Below are positions 7,523 through 17,585 of a stretch of 64,000 nucleotides of DNA, one piece after another. The DNA is taken from positions 32,026-96,025 of the forward strand of contig NZ_VDCQ01000033.1 of NCBI RefSeq assembly GCF_006265175.1, written 5' to 3'. Positions within the stretch are counted from its first letter, which is position 1; each line of letters starts with the position of its first letter. Under the pieces are notes generated by a model. That model worked only from the letters and a program-made list of their open reading frames with translations, made no database searches and was not told the origin of the DNA. The translations under genes and the position numbers were made by a program. Origin of the DNA: Paenibacillus hemerocallicola. Lineage in GTDB: Bacteria; Bacillota; Bacilli; Paenibacillales; NBRC-103111.

Positions 7523-9160
7523 TTGGAGCATTTATCGCATAAGCGCAAAATGACGATTATGGTCGCGATTATCGCCGCCATGTTTTTCGCCGCGATCAAC
7601 CAAACGATCGTAAGTACGGCGATGCCCCGAATCATCGCAATTCTTGGGGGCATGGATTACTACACCTGGGTCATTACGATCTACATGCTGACCTCGACGA
7701 TATCGACGGTGCTTGTAGGAAAGCTGTCGGACATTTACGGCCGCAAGCCGTTTATTTTGGCGGGAATCGTGTTTTTCATCATAGGCGCTTTTTTGACCGG
7801 ATTATCGAAAGATATTTTTCAATTGATCACTTACCGCGGTATTCAAGGGATCGGCGCGGGTATTATTATGGCTTCGGCCTTTACGGCCGTAGGGGACTTG
7901 TTCTCGCCGCGCGAGCGCGGGAAATGGACCGGCGTCATGATGGCCGTATTCGGCTTCTCCAGCGTACTCGGCCCGACGCTCGGCGGATGGATCGTCGATC
8001 ATATGGATTGGGAATGGGTATTCTGGATTTTCCTCCCTGTCGGGATCGTAGCGTTTATTTTGATCATGGCTTTGTTTCCGAAGGTGGATAAGAAGCAGTC
8101 GGAATCGATCGACTACTTGGGATCGTTGTTCCTTACTTTAACGATCGTCCCGCTCCTTATCGGCTTTTCTTGGGCAGGCACGAAGTATGCATGGGGATCG
8201 ACGCAAATTATCGGCTTGTTCGGCGCGGCATTGGTGGCGCTGCTTATCTTTATGTTCGTGGAGACCCGAGTGAAAAGTCCGGTGCTTCCGTTGTCTTTGT
8301 TCAAGAACAGCATCGTCACGATCTCGAACTTGACCGGTTTTCTGATGAATGCGGGGATGATGGGCGCCTTGATTTATTTGCCGTTTTTCGTGCAAGGCGT
8401 GGAAGGGGTATCGCCTACTTACTCCGGCTACGTAACGATGCCGATGTCGATCAGCATGGTTGTCATCAGCTCCTTTACGGGCAGATGGATAACGAAATCG
8501 GGCAAGTACAAGCGTTACGCGCTGCTTGGCATGCCGATCATGATCGTGGGCATGATTATGATGGCGTTTATGAACAGCATTTGGCTGGCCGTGCTCAGCA
8601 TGATCGTTTTCGGCTTCGGCTTGGGACTCGGCATGCCGGTCTTCTCGCTTACGGTGCAGAACGCCGTCAGGCCGGATCAGCTTGGCGTGGCGACCGCATC
8701 CTCGCAGCTGTTCCGCAATATGGGCGGAACGATCGGCATCGCCGTCATGGGAACGATTATGGCGTCCAGCCTGAAAAGCAGCTTGAAGTCCGCGGCCGAA
8801 TCCGGCCAGGGAGTCGATTTGACGAAGCTGGATCCGAAGGTGGCCGAGCAGCTGGCGGCATTCCATAACCCGGAAATGCTGCTGGACCAGCCCAGACTGG
8901 AGCAGCTGCGGCAGACGCTGCCCGAGCAAGTGCAGCCGATTTTCGCCAAGATGATCGATATGCTCCGGGATGCGCTCAGCACCTCTCTGACGACCGTGTT
9001 TTTGTCCGGTGCCGCGCTGCTCGTCGTCGCTTTGCTGCTCGTCTTCTTCTTGAAGGAAATTCCGCTGAGGACGTCCAACCGGATGCCGGAGCAAGCGGGC
9101 GATCCATCGAAGGGCGAGAAGGAAGACGGCCTGTCCGGCACGGTCGCGAAGCAGGTTTGA
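7523..9160 (+). CDS. DHA2-family MFS multidrug exporter, 14 TM segments
   Basis: This is a proton-driven efflux permease of 545 residues with about 14 hydrophobic segments. Motif A is GKLSDIYGRKPFI and antiporter motif C is GPTLGGWIVDH. A long soluble or extracytoplasmic stretch between the last two segments (about residues 410-490) is normal for DHA2 members. The start TTG 7523 has AAGGAG nine bases upstream; ATG 7550 is a less well served alternative. It is the second gene of the MarR operon, so it is probably induced by its own substrates. The charged tail is rich in Gly and Glu. Substrate range is unknown. Confidence 0.9.
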   Translation: MEHLSHKRKMTIMVAIIAAMFFAAINQTIVSTAMPRIIAILGGMDYYTWVITIYMLTSTISTVLVGKLSDIYGRKPFILAGIVFFIIGAFLTGLSKDIFQLITYRGIQGIGAGIIMASAFTAVGDLFSPRERGKWTGVMMAVFGFSSVLGPTLGGWIVDHMDWEWVFWIFLPVGIVAFILIMALFPKVDKKQSESIDYLGSLFLTLTIVPLLIGFSWAGTKYAWGSTQIIGLFGAALVALLIFMFVETRVKSPVLPLSLFKNSIVTISNLTGFLMNAGMMGALIYLPFFVQGVEGVSPTYSGYVTMPMSISMVVISSFTGRWITKSGKYKRYALLGMPIMIVGMIMMAFMNSIWLAVLSMIVFGFGLGLGMPVFSLTVQNAVRPDQLGVATASSQLFRNMGGTIGIAVMGTIMASSLKSSLKSAAESGQGVDLTKLDPKVAEQLAAFHNPEMLLDQPRLEQLRQTLPEQVQPIFAKMIDMLRDALSTSLTTVFLSGAALLVVALLLVFFLKEIPLRTSNRMPEQAGDPSKGEKEDGLSGTVAKQV

Positions 9161-9186
9161 TTTTTGGATGAAAAAGGTTGAAGCGA

Positions 9187-9224
9187 AAGAGTCGTCGAGC
9201 TGGAATCGGCGGCTCTTTATGTTT
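9187..9224 (+). terminator. Terminator-like hairpin between convergent genes
   Basis: AAGAGTCGTCGA (9187-9198) pairs with 9206-9217 over 12 positions, two of them G-U. The T-rich tail is weak on both strands. Its place between convergent stop codons supports a bidirectional terminator. Confidence 0.5.
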
Positions 9225-9257
9225 GTATAAGCTTTCAATACGAAACACAAATCGGAC

Positions 9258-9722
9258 TTACTTCGCTTTCTTCCCCTGAACGAGCATTTCGATCGCCTGT
9301 CCGATCCGCTTCGCGCGGGTTTCTGCTTTTTTGGCGGACAAAATCCATTGGATATATTCTTTGCGGTGGGAATAGGACAGCTTCCCGAAAAAAACGGCCG
9401 CTTCTTCGTTCCGGTCCAAGGCCGCCTGAAAATCTTCCGGAACGTCCAAGGTTCGTTCCTCCGTGTCCGGTTCGATCGACACCCGGACGATATCGCCGGT
9501 CGTTACGCCGGCTTCGTTTCGGACGGATTGGTTGATCACCAAGTAATGGGTACCGTCTCCGTTCGGCATAAGGGAACCGCGGATCGGCGCTTCGTTGACC
9601 GTACCTTTTACTTTCAATTGTCCCCGGACTCCGTATGCTTCGTGCACGCCGAACGGAATTTGCACGTATGTCCATGTACCGGTGCCGGAAGGACGGATAA
9701 GAGGCGCTTCGAAATGTTGCAT
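9258..9722 (-). CDS. DUF1905 / YdeI (OmdA)-type protein
   Basis: This soluble protein has 154 residues when started at ATG 9722, which has AAGGAGAG eight bases upstream. The reading frame stays open to 9836, but that extension lacks a ribosome site and looks noncoding. Residues 15-90 form the DUF1905 beta-barrel-like domain, with GVRGQLKVKGTVNEAPIRGS. The C-terminal helical OmdA-like part contains FGKLSYSHRKEYIQWI and AKKAETRAKRIGQAIEML. Some relatives are described as bacteriocin-protection proteins, but the activity is unproven. It stands alone and is transcribed against the flanking genes. Confidence 0.85.
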   Translation of the reverse strand: MQHFEAPLIRPSGTGTWTYVQIPFGVHEAYGVRGQLKVKGTVNEAPIRGSLMPNGDGTHYLVINQSVRNEAGVTTGDIVRVSIEPDTEERTLDVPEDFQAALDRNEEAAVFFGKLSYSHRKEYIQWILSAKKAETRAKRIGQAIEMLVQGKKAK

Positions 9723-9829
9723 GGTCGACTCTCCTTTCGGATGCTGCGAGTTGCTGCGGATACGGTTAGTATAGCACAGACAACCGCGAATGGCGGCCGC
9801 AGGAGGGCGTGCCAATCTGCCCCAGTCGG

Positions 9830-9858
9830 CGGACAACCGCGCAAAAATATGCTAGAAT
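9830..9858 (+). promoter_or_regulatory. addB: Putative addBA promoter
   Basis: CGGACA (9830-9835) and TAGAAT (9853-9858) are 17 bases apart. The -10 is good and the -35 keeps only GACA. A second TAGAAT lies at 9861. The addB start is 44 bases downstream. Confidence 0.45.
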
Positions 9859-9901
9859 ACTAGAATAGATAAGAACATTTGTTTTCGTACAGGAGGCCCA
9901 T

Positions 9902-12900
9902 ATGGCGATCCGATACATACTCGGCCGGGCGGGCAGCGGCAAGACGGAGCGCTGTCTCGATGAAATAAGAAGCATTTTGCGGCGTGAGCCGGAAGGTCCG
10001 CCTCTCGTTCTGCTGGTACCCGAGCAGGCCACATTTCAGGCGGAGCATGCGCTCGTATCCACGCCCGGGCTTGGCGGGACGATTCGCGCACAAGTGCTCA
10101 GCTTCCGGCGCCTTGCCTTCCGGATCATGCAGGAGGCGGGCGGAACGGCCCGAATCCATATCGACGACAGCGGCAAGAAAATGCTGCTGTACGAGCTGCT
10201 GCACAAGCATGGCGAGGAGCTCCGGCAATTTCGCGCATCCTCCGAGCAGTCCGGCTTCATCGACAACTTGAACCGGATGTACGGCGAATTCCGCCGGTAC
10301 TGCATAACGCCGGACCGACTGGAGCAGTTCGTCCTCCAAGCGGAACGGAGGCAAGAACCGGGAGGCGCGTTCGGCTTGCCCACGGACAAGCTGCACGACC
10401 TGCTGTTCGTCTATAAACGATTCGAGGAACAGTTGTCCAAACATTATATCGACTCCGAGCATTTGCTGACCAAGATGGCGGAGATGATGCCGGAATCGGC
10501 TTATATCCGGGACGCCCTCGTCTGGATTGACGGTTTTTTCGGCTTTACCCCTCAAGAGCTGCAGGCGGTCGGCGAGTTGATGAGCTGCAGCCGTCAGGTG
10601 ACCGTCAGCCTGTGCGTTGACCGCGATTACGGCTCCGGGGATGCGCCGGACGAATTGAATTTGTTTCATCCGACGGCTCGGACGCTCGTCCGCCTGAAGC
10701 AGGTTGCGGAAGAGCGGCAAGCCGGACAGGAGAGCGTCATCATGCTCGAAGGAAGCCCATCCCGTTTCGAGCGCAGTCCGAAGCTCGCTCATTTGGAGCG
10801 GTCGTTCGAATACAGGAGCGGCAGACCGTTCGCGGGAGGAGCGGCGGGGGGGAACGATCGCGAGATCGTCTTGGCGTCCGCCTCGAACCGTCGCGCGGAA
10901 GCGGAAGGAGCGGCCCGAGAAATCGTCAGGCTCGTGCGGGACGAAGGCTGCCGCTGGCGGGACGTTGCGGTTATGGTGCGCAATCCGGATAGCTACGGGG
11001 AGCTGCTGTCCGTCACGTTCACGGATTACGGCATACCGTATTTTCTCGATCAGAAGCGTTCGGTGCTCCATCATCCGGTCGTCGAGCTGATCCGCTCCGG
11101 TCTCGAGGTTGCAGCAGGTCGCTGGCGCAACGATGCGGTTTTTCGCTGCGTCAAAACGGACCTGCTGTTTCCGGCCGGTGAAGAAGACGGGGCGGAGGAG
11201 GCCAACCGTCTGAGGGACGCGATGTGCCGGCTGGAAAATTATGTGCTGGCGGCGGGCATCCAAGGCTCCCGCTGGACGGAAAAGCGGAAATGGTCGTATC
11301 GGGCGGGCTCGATGCTCGATGACGTTCAGGAAGGAGCGGCGCGCGGTCCGGACGAGACGTTTTTTCTGGAAATGGACCGGCTTCGGCAAATGATCGTCAA
11401 GCCGCTGGCGGAGCTGGAGACGGGCCTTCGTCAAGCGGACACGGTACGGGGGATGGCGGAATCGCTGTTCCGGTTTCTCGAGGCGATAAAAGTACCGGAA
11501 AGGCTGGAACGCTGGAGTCGGGAACGTCTGGATGCCGGGGAGCCGGAGAAAGCTCGCGAGCATATGCAAGTATGGGGGAGTATCGTCGACCTGCTCGACC
11601 AGATCGTGGAGATGCTGGGCGACGAGAAAATGGCGCTCGACCGTTTTGCCGGTATTATCGAGGCGGGATTGGAAACGGTCCGGCTCGGGCTCGTACCGCC
11701 TTCGCTGGATCAGGTGCTGATCGGTACGATGGACCGTACGCGCTCCGGCGCCGTTCGCCATTGCTTCGTGCTCGGGGCGAACGACGGCGTTATTCCGGCC
11801 AAGCCCGACGAGGCCGGCGTTTTGTCGGAGCCCGAGCGGGAACGGCTGATCGAGGCCGGACTCGAGCTTGCGGACGGGAGCCGGCGCAAGCTGCTGGACG
11901 AATCGTTTTTGATCTACATAGCGCTTGTTACGCCCGCCGAATCGCTTTGGGTCAGCTATCCTCTCGCCGACGAGGAAGGCAAGTCGCTTCTTCCTTCGGA
12001 AATCGTCAAAAGGCTGAAAACGATGTTTCCGGCAATACGGGAAAAGCAGCTGCTTACGGATCCTCCGGCCGGGGAAGCGAATCCGGACGGCGATCCTTAT
12101 GAATACGCGGTCAATCCGGCCAAGGCGCTTTCCCATCTCGCGGTGCAGCTGCGCGGCTGGATGCGGGGCGTTCCTATCGCCGAGGCTTGGTGGGAAGTCT
12201 ACAACTGGCTTTGCTCGCGGCCGGAATGGAGAGAACGGCTGCGTCTCACGCTCCGGTCCTTATTTTATACGAATATGGAGCCGCCCTTGCCCCAATCGAT
12301 CAGCCGCGAGCTGTACGGCGATATGCTGCGGGCCAGCGTGTCGCGGATGGAACGGTTCGTGTCGTGCCCGTTCTCGCAGTTTGCGTCGCATGGGCTGAGG
12401 CTGGCCGAGAGACACATATACCGTCTCGACGCTCCGGATATCGGTCAGCTGTTCCATGCCGCTCTTAGCCGGATTGCGCAGGAGCTTCAGCGCGAGGGAG
12501 CGGATTGGGGCTCCTTGTCAGCCGAGCAATGCTTCGACCGCGCGGCGAAAGCCGTCGACGAGCTGGCGCCCCGTCTCCAGGGGGAGATTTTGCTCAGCTC
12601 GAAAAGATACGGCTACATCGCCCGCAAATTGAAACAAATTATCGGCCGGGCTTCCGTTGTGCTCGGGGTGCACGCACGGAGCGGTCAATTCGTGCCGATC
12701 GGGCTGGAGGTCGGGTTCGGACCGGGACAGCCGCTGCCTCCGCTCGAGTTCAAGCTGGATAACGGCTGCCGGATGGAAATCGTCGGAAGAATCGACAGGG
12801 TGGACAGGGCGAATAGCGACAAGGGAGTACTGCTGCGCGTGATCGACTACAAGTCGAGCGATACGTCATTGCGGATGGCCGACGTTTATTACGGAATGTC

Positions 12901-13462
12901 GCTGCAAATGCTCACGTATTTGGATGTTGTCATCACCTACGCGGAGCACTGGATCGGTACTCCGACCTTGCCTGCCGGCGTACTGTACTTTCATGTCCAC
13001 AATCCGATGCTCGTACGCAAAAATTCGCTATCGCCCGAAGAAGCTGAAGCCCAGCTGCTGAAACGGTTCAAAATGAAGGGACTCGTTCTCGAAGACGAGG
13101 AAACGGTCAAGATGATGGACGGTTCGTTCCGCGAACGGAACGGCCATTCGCAGCTTATTCCGGTCGCGCTCAAGGCGGACGGAAGCTTTTACAAAAATTC
13201 TTCGGTCGTTTCGGAAGGGCAGTGGGACTCGCTGCGCGGGTACGTCCGGGGAATGATTATGCGCATCGGACAGAACATAACGGACGGACACGTCGATATC
13301 CGTCCATCCAGGATGGGGCCGAAGCTGGCTTGCACGTATTGTCCGTACAAGCCGGTGTGCCAATTCGAGCCTATGTTCGAGGGGAACGACTACAACAGGC
13401 TGCATCGTATCGATAAGGAACAGGCATGGCAGGCGATGGAGCGCGGGGCCGAGCATTCGTGA
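9902..13462 (+). CDS. addB: ATP-dependent helicase/deoxyribonuclease subunit B
   Basis: AddB is the inactivated-helicase, Chi-recognising subunit of the AddAB enzyme, which resects double-strand breaks for RecA loading. It has 1186 residues, near the family norm. The N-terminal P-loop is GRAGSGKTERC. The C-terminal nuclease domain has VIDYKSSDTSL. The iron-sulfur cluster cysteines are visible as FVSCPFSQF (about residue 822) and CTYCPYKPVCQF near the C-terminus. The start ATG follows AGGAGG. Its TGA overlaps the GTG of addA, so the two subunits are translationally coupled. No sbcDC genes follow. Confidence 0.97.
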   Translation: MAIRYILGRAGSGKTERCLDEIRSILRREPEGPPLVLLVPEQATFQAEHALVSTPGLGGTIRAQVLSFRRLAFRIMQEAGGTARIHIDDSGKKMLLYELLHKHGEELRQFRASSEQSGFIDNLNRMYGEFRRYCITPDRLEQFVLQAERRQEPGGAFGLPTDKLHDLLFVYKRFEEQLSKHYIDSEHLLTKMAEMMPESAYIRDALVWIDGFFGFTPQELQAVGELMSCSRQVTVSLCVDRDYGSGDAPDELNLFHPTARTLVRLKQVAEERQAGQESVIMLEGSPSRFERSPKLAHLERSFEYRSGRPFAGGAAGGNDREIVLASASNRRAEAEGAAREIVRLVRDEGCRWRDVAVMVRNPDSYGELLSVTFTDYGIPYFLDQKRSVLHHPVVELIRSGLEVAAGRWRNDAVFRCVKTDLLFPAGEEDGAEEANRLRDAMCRLENYVLAAGIQGSRWTEKRKWSYRAGSMLDDVQEGAARGPDETFFLEMDRLRQMIVKPLAELETGLRQADTVRGMAESLFRFLEAIKVPERLERWSRERLDAGEPEKAREHMQVWGSIVDLLDQIVEMLGDEKMALDRFAGIIEAGLETVRLGLVPPSLDQVLIGTMDRTRSGAVRHCFVLGANDGVIPAKPDEAGVLSEPERERLIEAGLELADGSRRKLLDESFLIYIALVTPAESLWVSYPLADEEGKSLLPSEIVKRLKTMFPAIREKQLLTDPPAGEANPDGDPYEYAVNPAKALSHLAVQLRGWMRGVPIAEAWWEVYNWLCSRPEWRERLRLTLRSLFYTNMEPPLPQSISRELYGDMLRASVSRMERFVSCPFSQFASHGLRLAERHIYRLDAPDIGQLFHAALSRIAQELQREGADWGSLSAEQCFDRAAKAVDELAPRLQGEILLSSKRYGYIARKLKQIIGRASVVLGVHARSGQFVPIGLEVGFGPGQPLPPLEFKLDNGCRMEIVGRIDRVDRANSDKGVLLRVIDYKSSDTSLRMADVYYGMSLQMLTYLDVVITYAEHWIGTPTLPAGVLYFHVHNPMLVRKNSLSPEEAEAQLLKRFKMKGLVLEDEETVKMMDGSFRERNGHSQLIPVALKADGSFYKNSSVVSEGQWDSLRGYVRGMIMRIGQNITDGHVDIRPSRMGPKLACTYCPYKPVCQFEPMFEGNDYNRLHRIDKEQAWQAMERGAEHS

Positions 13463-16400
13463 GTAACGGAAACGCCGAGGGGGACAAGGATCGCATGACG
13501 AACGAAGCGGGAACAGCAGGGGGGCGTCAGGCAAGGGCGGCCAAGCCGGCAGGGAGCACATGGACGGACGAGCAATGGGAGGCGGTCCGCTTGCGCGGAT
13601 CCGATATTCTCGTAGCTGCGGCGGCGGGCTCCGGCAAAACGGCCGTTCTTGTAGAGAGAATCATACGGCGCATTACGGATGAGCGGGAACCGGTGGACGT
13701 GGACCGTCTGCTTGTAGCGACGTTCACGAACGCCGCAGCCGGCGAGATGCGGCAGCGCATTCGCGAGGCGATCGAGAAGCGGCTCGCGGAGCATCCCGAA
13801 TCCGAGCATTTGCGGCGTCAAATCGCGCTTATTCATCGCGCATCGATTACGACTCTGCACTCGTTTTGCCTTGACGTTATTCGCCGCCACCATCAGCGGA
13901 TCCGGTTGGATCCGGCTTTTCGCATCGCCAACGAGACGGAAGCGGAGCTGATGCGGCAAGATATTTTAAGCGATCTGCTGGAGGAGCAATACGGGCAAAG
14001 CGAAGACGACAGCGCGTTTTGGCGGCTCGCCGACGCCTTCGGAGGCGAACGCGGCGACGATGCCTTGTTTCGGCTCGTCCAGCGTCTATACGACTATTCG
14101 AGAAGCCATCCGTGGCCGGATTTTTGGCTGCTGGACACCGCCGGCAAGTTCGAGCCGTCGTCTGACGAAGCGGGGGAGACTTCGGGCGAGTCCGATCCAT
14201 GGCGTAAGGCATTGATTGCCGATGTCAAGCTGGAGCTGCAAGGCATGGCCAGTCTGTTGGAGGAAGCGCTGCGACTGTGCAGCCAGCCGGGAGGTCCGAT
14301 GCCGTACACGGACAACATGAAGGACGATCTTGTCCAGATCGAAGGGGCGATTGCCGCTGCGGAACGTTCGTGGGACGGCTTATTCGCCGCGATTCGGGAT
14401 ACGGCTTTCGGCAAGCTGAACGCCTGTCGCGGAAAAGAGTACGACAAAGCGCTGCAGGAACGGGTAAAGCAGCTTCGCGACCGGGCCAAGAAGCAGTTTG
14501 CCGATATCCGGGAGGAGCTGTTCGAGCGGACGCCGGAGCAATATGCCGCGGAAATGGCCGAGATGGCACCTGTCGTGCGCAAGCTGGCTGAGCTTGTCAT
14601 CGAATTCGGAGAACGGTATCGCTTGAAGAAGGCGGAGAAGGGACTGGTCGATTTCTCCGATCTCGAGCATTACAGTCTGGACATTTTGCGGCACCCGGAT
14701 TCCTCTCCGGGACGTCTGATTCCGTCGGATGCGGCCGAGCAATACCGCGACCAGTTCGTAGAAATTTTGCTGGACGAATATCAGGATACGAACACGGTGC
14801 AGGAGGCGATCGTCAGCCTGATCTCCCGGCCGGCGCCCGGCAACAGGTTCATGGTAGGCGACGTTAAGCAGAGCATCTACCGTTTCCGGTTAGCCGAACC
14901 GGGCTTGTTTATGGACAAATACAGATCGTTCGAGCCGTCCGGGGAGGATAATCCGTCCGGGGGCCGGAAAATCGACCTTGCGCGCAACTTCCGCAGCCGC
15001 ACGGAAATCGTCGATGGGGTCAACTATATATTCAAGCAGATCATGACGGAGCGGGTCGGCGAAATGGACTACGACGAAGCGGCAAGACTCGTATGCGGTG
15101 CCGTCTACCCGGGTAGTCCGAACGATTTGGCGGTCGAAATGGCCGTGATGGATCGCGGCGGTGCCGCATCCGAGGAAGATGCGGCAGAAGGGAACGGAAT
15201 CGAAAGCGACGATACGGACGATTCGGACGATATCTCGGATATTGCTGCTGCGGGGACGACTTTGGAGCAGGAAGAGAAGCAGGCCGAAACGGCGCAGCTG
15301 GAGGCTCGATATATCGTATCGCGCATACGCCGCATGATGGGGCAGGACGGTCATACGCCGTTTCAGGTACACGACCGCGGCACCGGCGGATTGAGGCCGA
15401 TCGTATTCCGGGATATCGTCATCCTGCTGCGTGCCACGTCGCAATGGGCTCCCGTATTTATGGACGAGCTGCGTGCGGCTGGAATACCGGGTTATGCCGA
15501 TTTGAACACCGGTTATTTCACCGCTACCGAAGTCGAGACGATGCTATCGCTGCTGCAAATCATCGATAACCCGTACCAGGACATTCCCGTCGCGGCGGTG
15601 CTCCGCTCGCCCATGTTCGGACTGAATGCCGCGGAGCTTGCGCAGATACGTATTCTAGGCAGAAACAAGCCTTACTACGAGGCCGTACTATCGTATGCGG
15701 CGGGCGACGCCGAAATGCCGGACGGCACAAACGCCGTACATAACGAAGACGAATACGTTGCCGAGCTCCGATCCAAGCTTTCGCATTTCATCGCCAAGCT
15801 GCAAAGCTGGCGGGACGAGGCCCGTCAAGGGTCGCTGTCGCAATTGATTTGGAACGTATACCGGGAAACCGGCTATTACGATTTTGTCGGAGGGATGCCC
15901 GGAGGGGGACAGCGTCAAGCGAATCTGCGTGCGCTCTACGACCGGGCCAGACAATATGAAGCGACGTCTCTTCGAGGCTTGTTCCGATTTTTGCGGTTCG
16001 TGGAGCGCATGCGGGACAGCGGGGCGGACCTGGGAGCCGCTCGCGCGCTCGGGGAGCAGGAGGACGTCGTCCGGATCATGTCGATCCATAAAAGCAAAGG
16101 ACTCGAATTTCCCGTCGTATTCGTCGCCGGACTCGGCAAATCGTTCAATCAGACCGATCTGGGCGCTTCCTTTCTGCTGCACAAGGAGCTCGGTTTCGGT
16201 CCGATGTTCACGGACCCGGTTCTGCGCGTCGCATGCCCGACTTTGCCGATGCTGGCTATACGCCGACGGATGAAAATGGAGATGATAGCCGAAGAGTTCC
16301 GCGTCCTCTATGTGGCGTTGACCCGGCCGAAGGAAAAGATGGTGCTCGTCGGCACGGTCAAATCGGCCGACAAAGCCGCGCAGAAATGGACCCGCATGCA

Positions 16401-17493
16401 GGATGAAGCCGATTGGCAGCTTCCCGCCCACGAAATGGCCCGAGCCCGGTCTTATCTCGATTGGCTCGGTCCGGCGCTCATCCGCCATCCGGACGCCGGG
16501 GTATTCCGCGACCGGGGCGAAAGCGGCGAGTCTTATTTCGTCCCGGCCATTATGACGGCCGAACCGTCCAGGTGGAGTGCGGGAATCGTTTCCTCGCTCG
16601 GTTATGCCCAAGCTGCGGCCGCCGTCGAGGTCCGGTTCGCCGACGACCGGATGGAGTCGGTCGCGCAGCTCGAGCCGGTGACCGGTCGGGAAGAGCGGGA
16701 GGAAGCGGACATAAGGCTCGACCAACGATTCGATTGGACGTACGGCTACGGACAGGCGACCGAATTTTTCTCCAAAACGTCCGTCTCCGAGTTAAAGCGC
16801 CTTAAAGATCGTTCGTTCGGGCGGGAAGACCCGGAAGCGGCGGATTGGGCGGAGCTGCCGCTCGAACCGGATGAAACGGCGGCCGGTAGACAGAACGTTC
16901 CCGGAAGCCGCTCCGCCCTGCAGTCGTTGGCGAGAAGGCCCGCCTTTCTTGGGAAACGGGAGATGACGGCAGCGGAGCGGGGGACGATCTATCATGCGGT
17001 CATGCAGCACATCCCTCTGGAGAACGGAATTTCGGCGGAGGACGTCCGGATCACGATTGACCGGATGGTTTCGCGCCAATTGCTTGCCCCGGAGCATAGG
17101 GATGCGGTGGATGCGGAAGTCGTCGCCTCCTTTTTCCGGGAGGAGATCGGTCGCCGATTGCTGGCCGCCGATAAGGTGTATAGGGAAGTGCCTTTCAGCT
17201 ACGGCTTGCCCGCCGAGGAGGCATATCCCGGAGCGGAGCAGTCGGTACGGGGCGAAACGGTGCTCGTGCAAGGGATTATCGATTGTTTGTTCGAGGAGAA
17301 CGGGGGACTGGTGCTGCTCGATTATAAAACGGATGCCGTATACGGCGACCGACTGGATATGCTGAAGGAGCGATATGCGGTCCAGCTCGGGCTGTACGCC
17401 AAAGCGATCGAGCATATATGGCGCCGGCCCGTGAAGGAAAAAGTGCTGTATTTTTTTGACGGCCCTCATTTCGTTCGACTCGGTGAAAGGTAA
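13459..17493 (+). CDS. addA: ATP-dependent helicase/nuclease subunit A
   Basis: AddA is the active 3'-5' UvrD-type helicase and nuclease of the AddAB recombination complex. Helicase motifs appear in order: STWTDEQWEAV, AAAAGSGKTAVLVERI, LLDEYQDTN, VGDVKQSIYRFR, SIHKSKGLEFPVVFVAG and RVLYVALTRPKEKM. The C-terminal RecB-type nuclease motif is LLDYKTDAV. An acidic linker (about 15160-15300) with ESDDTDDSDDISD interrupts the helicase region. I chose GTG 13459 because it forms a GTGA overlap with the addB stop. ATG 13495 is an alternative and the N-terminal 20-30 residues are not conserved in type. The length of about 1344 residues exceeds the usual 1230-1300, partly through this linker. Confidence 0.97.
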   Translation: MSNGNAEGDKDRMTNEAGTAGGRQARAAKPAGSTWTDEQWEAVRLRGSDILVAAAAGSGKTAVLVERIIRRITDEREPVDVDRLLVATFTNAAAGEMRQRIREAIEKRLAEHPESEHLRRQIALIHRASITTLHSFCLDVIRRHHQRIRLDPAFRIANETEAELMRQDILSDLLEEQYGQSEDDSAFWRLADAFGGERGDDALFRLVQRLYDYSRSHPWPDFWLLDTAGKFEPSSDEAGETSGESDPWRKALIADVKLELQGMASLLEEALRLCSQPGGPMPYTDNMKDDLVQIEGAIAAAERSWDGLFAAIRDTAFGKLNACRGKEYDKALQERVKQLRDRAKKQFADIREELFERTPEQYAAEMAEMAPVVRKLAELVIEFGERYRLKKAEKGLVDFSDLEHYSLDILRHPDSSPGRLIPSDAAEQYRDQFVEILLDEYQDTNTVQEAIVSLISRPAPGNRFMVGDVKQSIYRFRLAEPGLFMDKYRSFEPSGEDNPSGGRKIDLARNFRSRTEIVDGVNYIFKQIMTERVGEMDYDEAARLVCGAVYPGSPNDLAVEMAVMDRGGAASEEDAAEGNGIESDDTDDSDDISDIAAAGTTLEQEEKQAETAQLEARYIVSRIRRMMGQDGHTPFQVHDRGTGGLRPIVFRDIVILLRATSQWAPVFMDELRAAGIPGYADLNTGYFTATEVETMLSLLQIIDNPYQDIPVAAVLRSPMFGLNAAELAQIRILGRNKPYYEAVLSYAAGDAEMPDGTNAVHNEDEYVAELRSKLSHFIAKLQSWRDEARQGSLSQLIWNVYRETGYYDFVGGMPGGGQRQANLRALYDRARQYEATSLRGLFRFLRFVERMRDSGADLGAARALGEQEDVVRIMSIHKSKGLEFPVVFVAGLGKSFNQTDLGASFLLHKELGFGPMFTDPVLRVACPTLPMLAIRRRMKMEMIAEEFRVLYVALTRPKEKMVLVGTVKSADKAAQKWTRMQDEADWQLPAHEMARARSYLDWLGPALIRHPDAGVFRDRGESGESYFVPAIMTAEPSRWSAGIVSSLGYAQAAAAVEVRFADDRMESVAQLEPVTGREEREEADIRLDQRFDWTYGYGQATEFFSKTSVSELKRLKDRSFGREDPEAADWAELPLEPDETAAGRQNVPGSRSALQSLARRPAFLGKREMTAAERGTIYHAVMQHIPLENGISAEDVRITIDRMVSRQLLAPEHRDAVDAEVVASFFREEIGRRLLAADKVYREVPFSYGLPAEEAYPGAEQSVRGETVLVQGIIDCLFEENGGLVLLDYKTDAVYGDRLDMLKERYAVQLGLYAKAIEHIWRRPVKEKVLYFFDGPHFVRLGER

Positions 17494-17511
17494 ATCCGGG
17501 GCTGCGTTGAC

Positions 17512-17550
17512 AAAAAAAATCCCCGCCGGGCCGATGCCCGTGCGGGGATT
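17512..17550 (-). terminator. Terminator, strongest for the minus-strand GGDEF-EAL gene
   Basis: AATCCCCGC (17518-17526) pairs with 17542-17550. An inner CGGGC/GCCCG stem tops it. On the minus strand the hairpin runs into eight Ts (complement of the A run at 17512-17519). It also lies just after the addA stop and may serve both genes. Confidence 0.85.
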
Positions 17551-17585
17551 GTTGTAATGGCGCCGTTTCGCGCACAGTCTATTCC

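Noticed and set aside
9860..12136. 758-codon open frame on the minus strand
   Set aside because: It lies entirely opposite addB, is rich in Arg, Gln, His and Leu, and lacks any recognisable domain; it is a by-product of the GC-rich codon use of addB.
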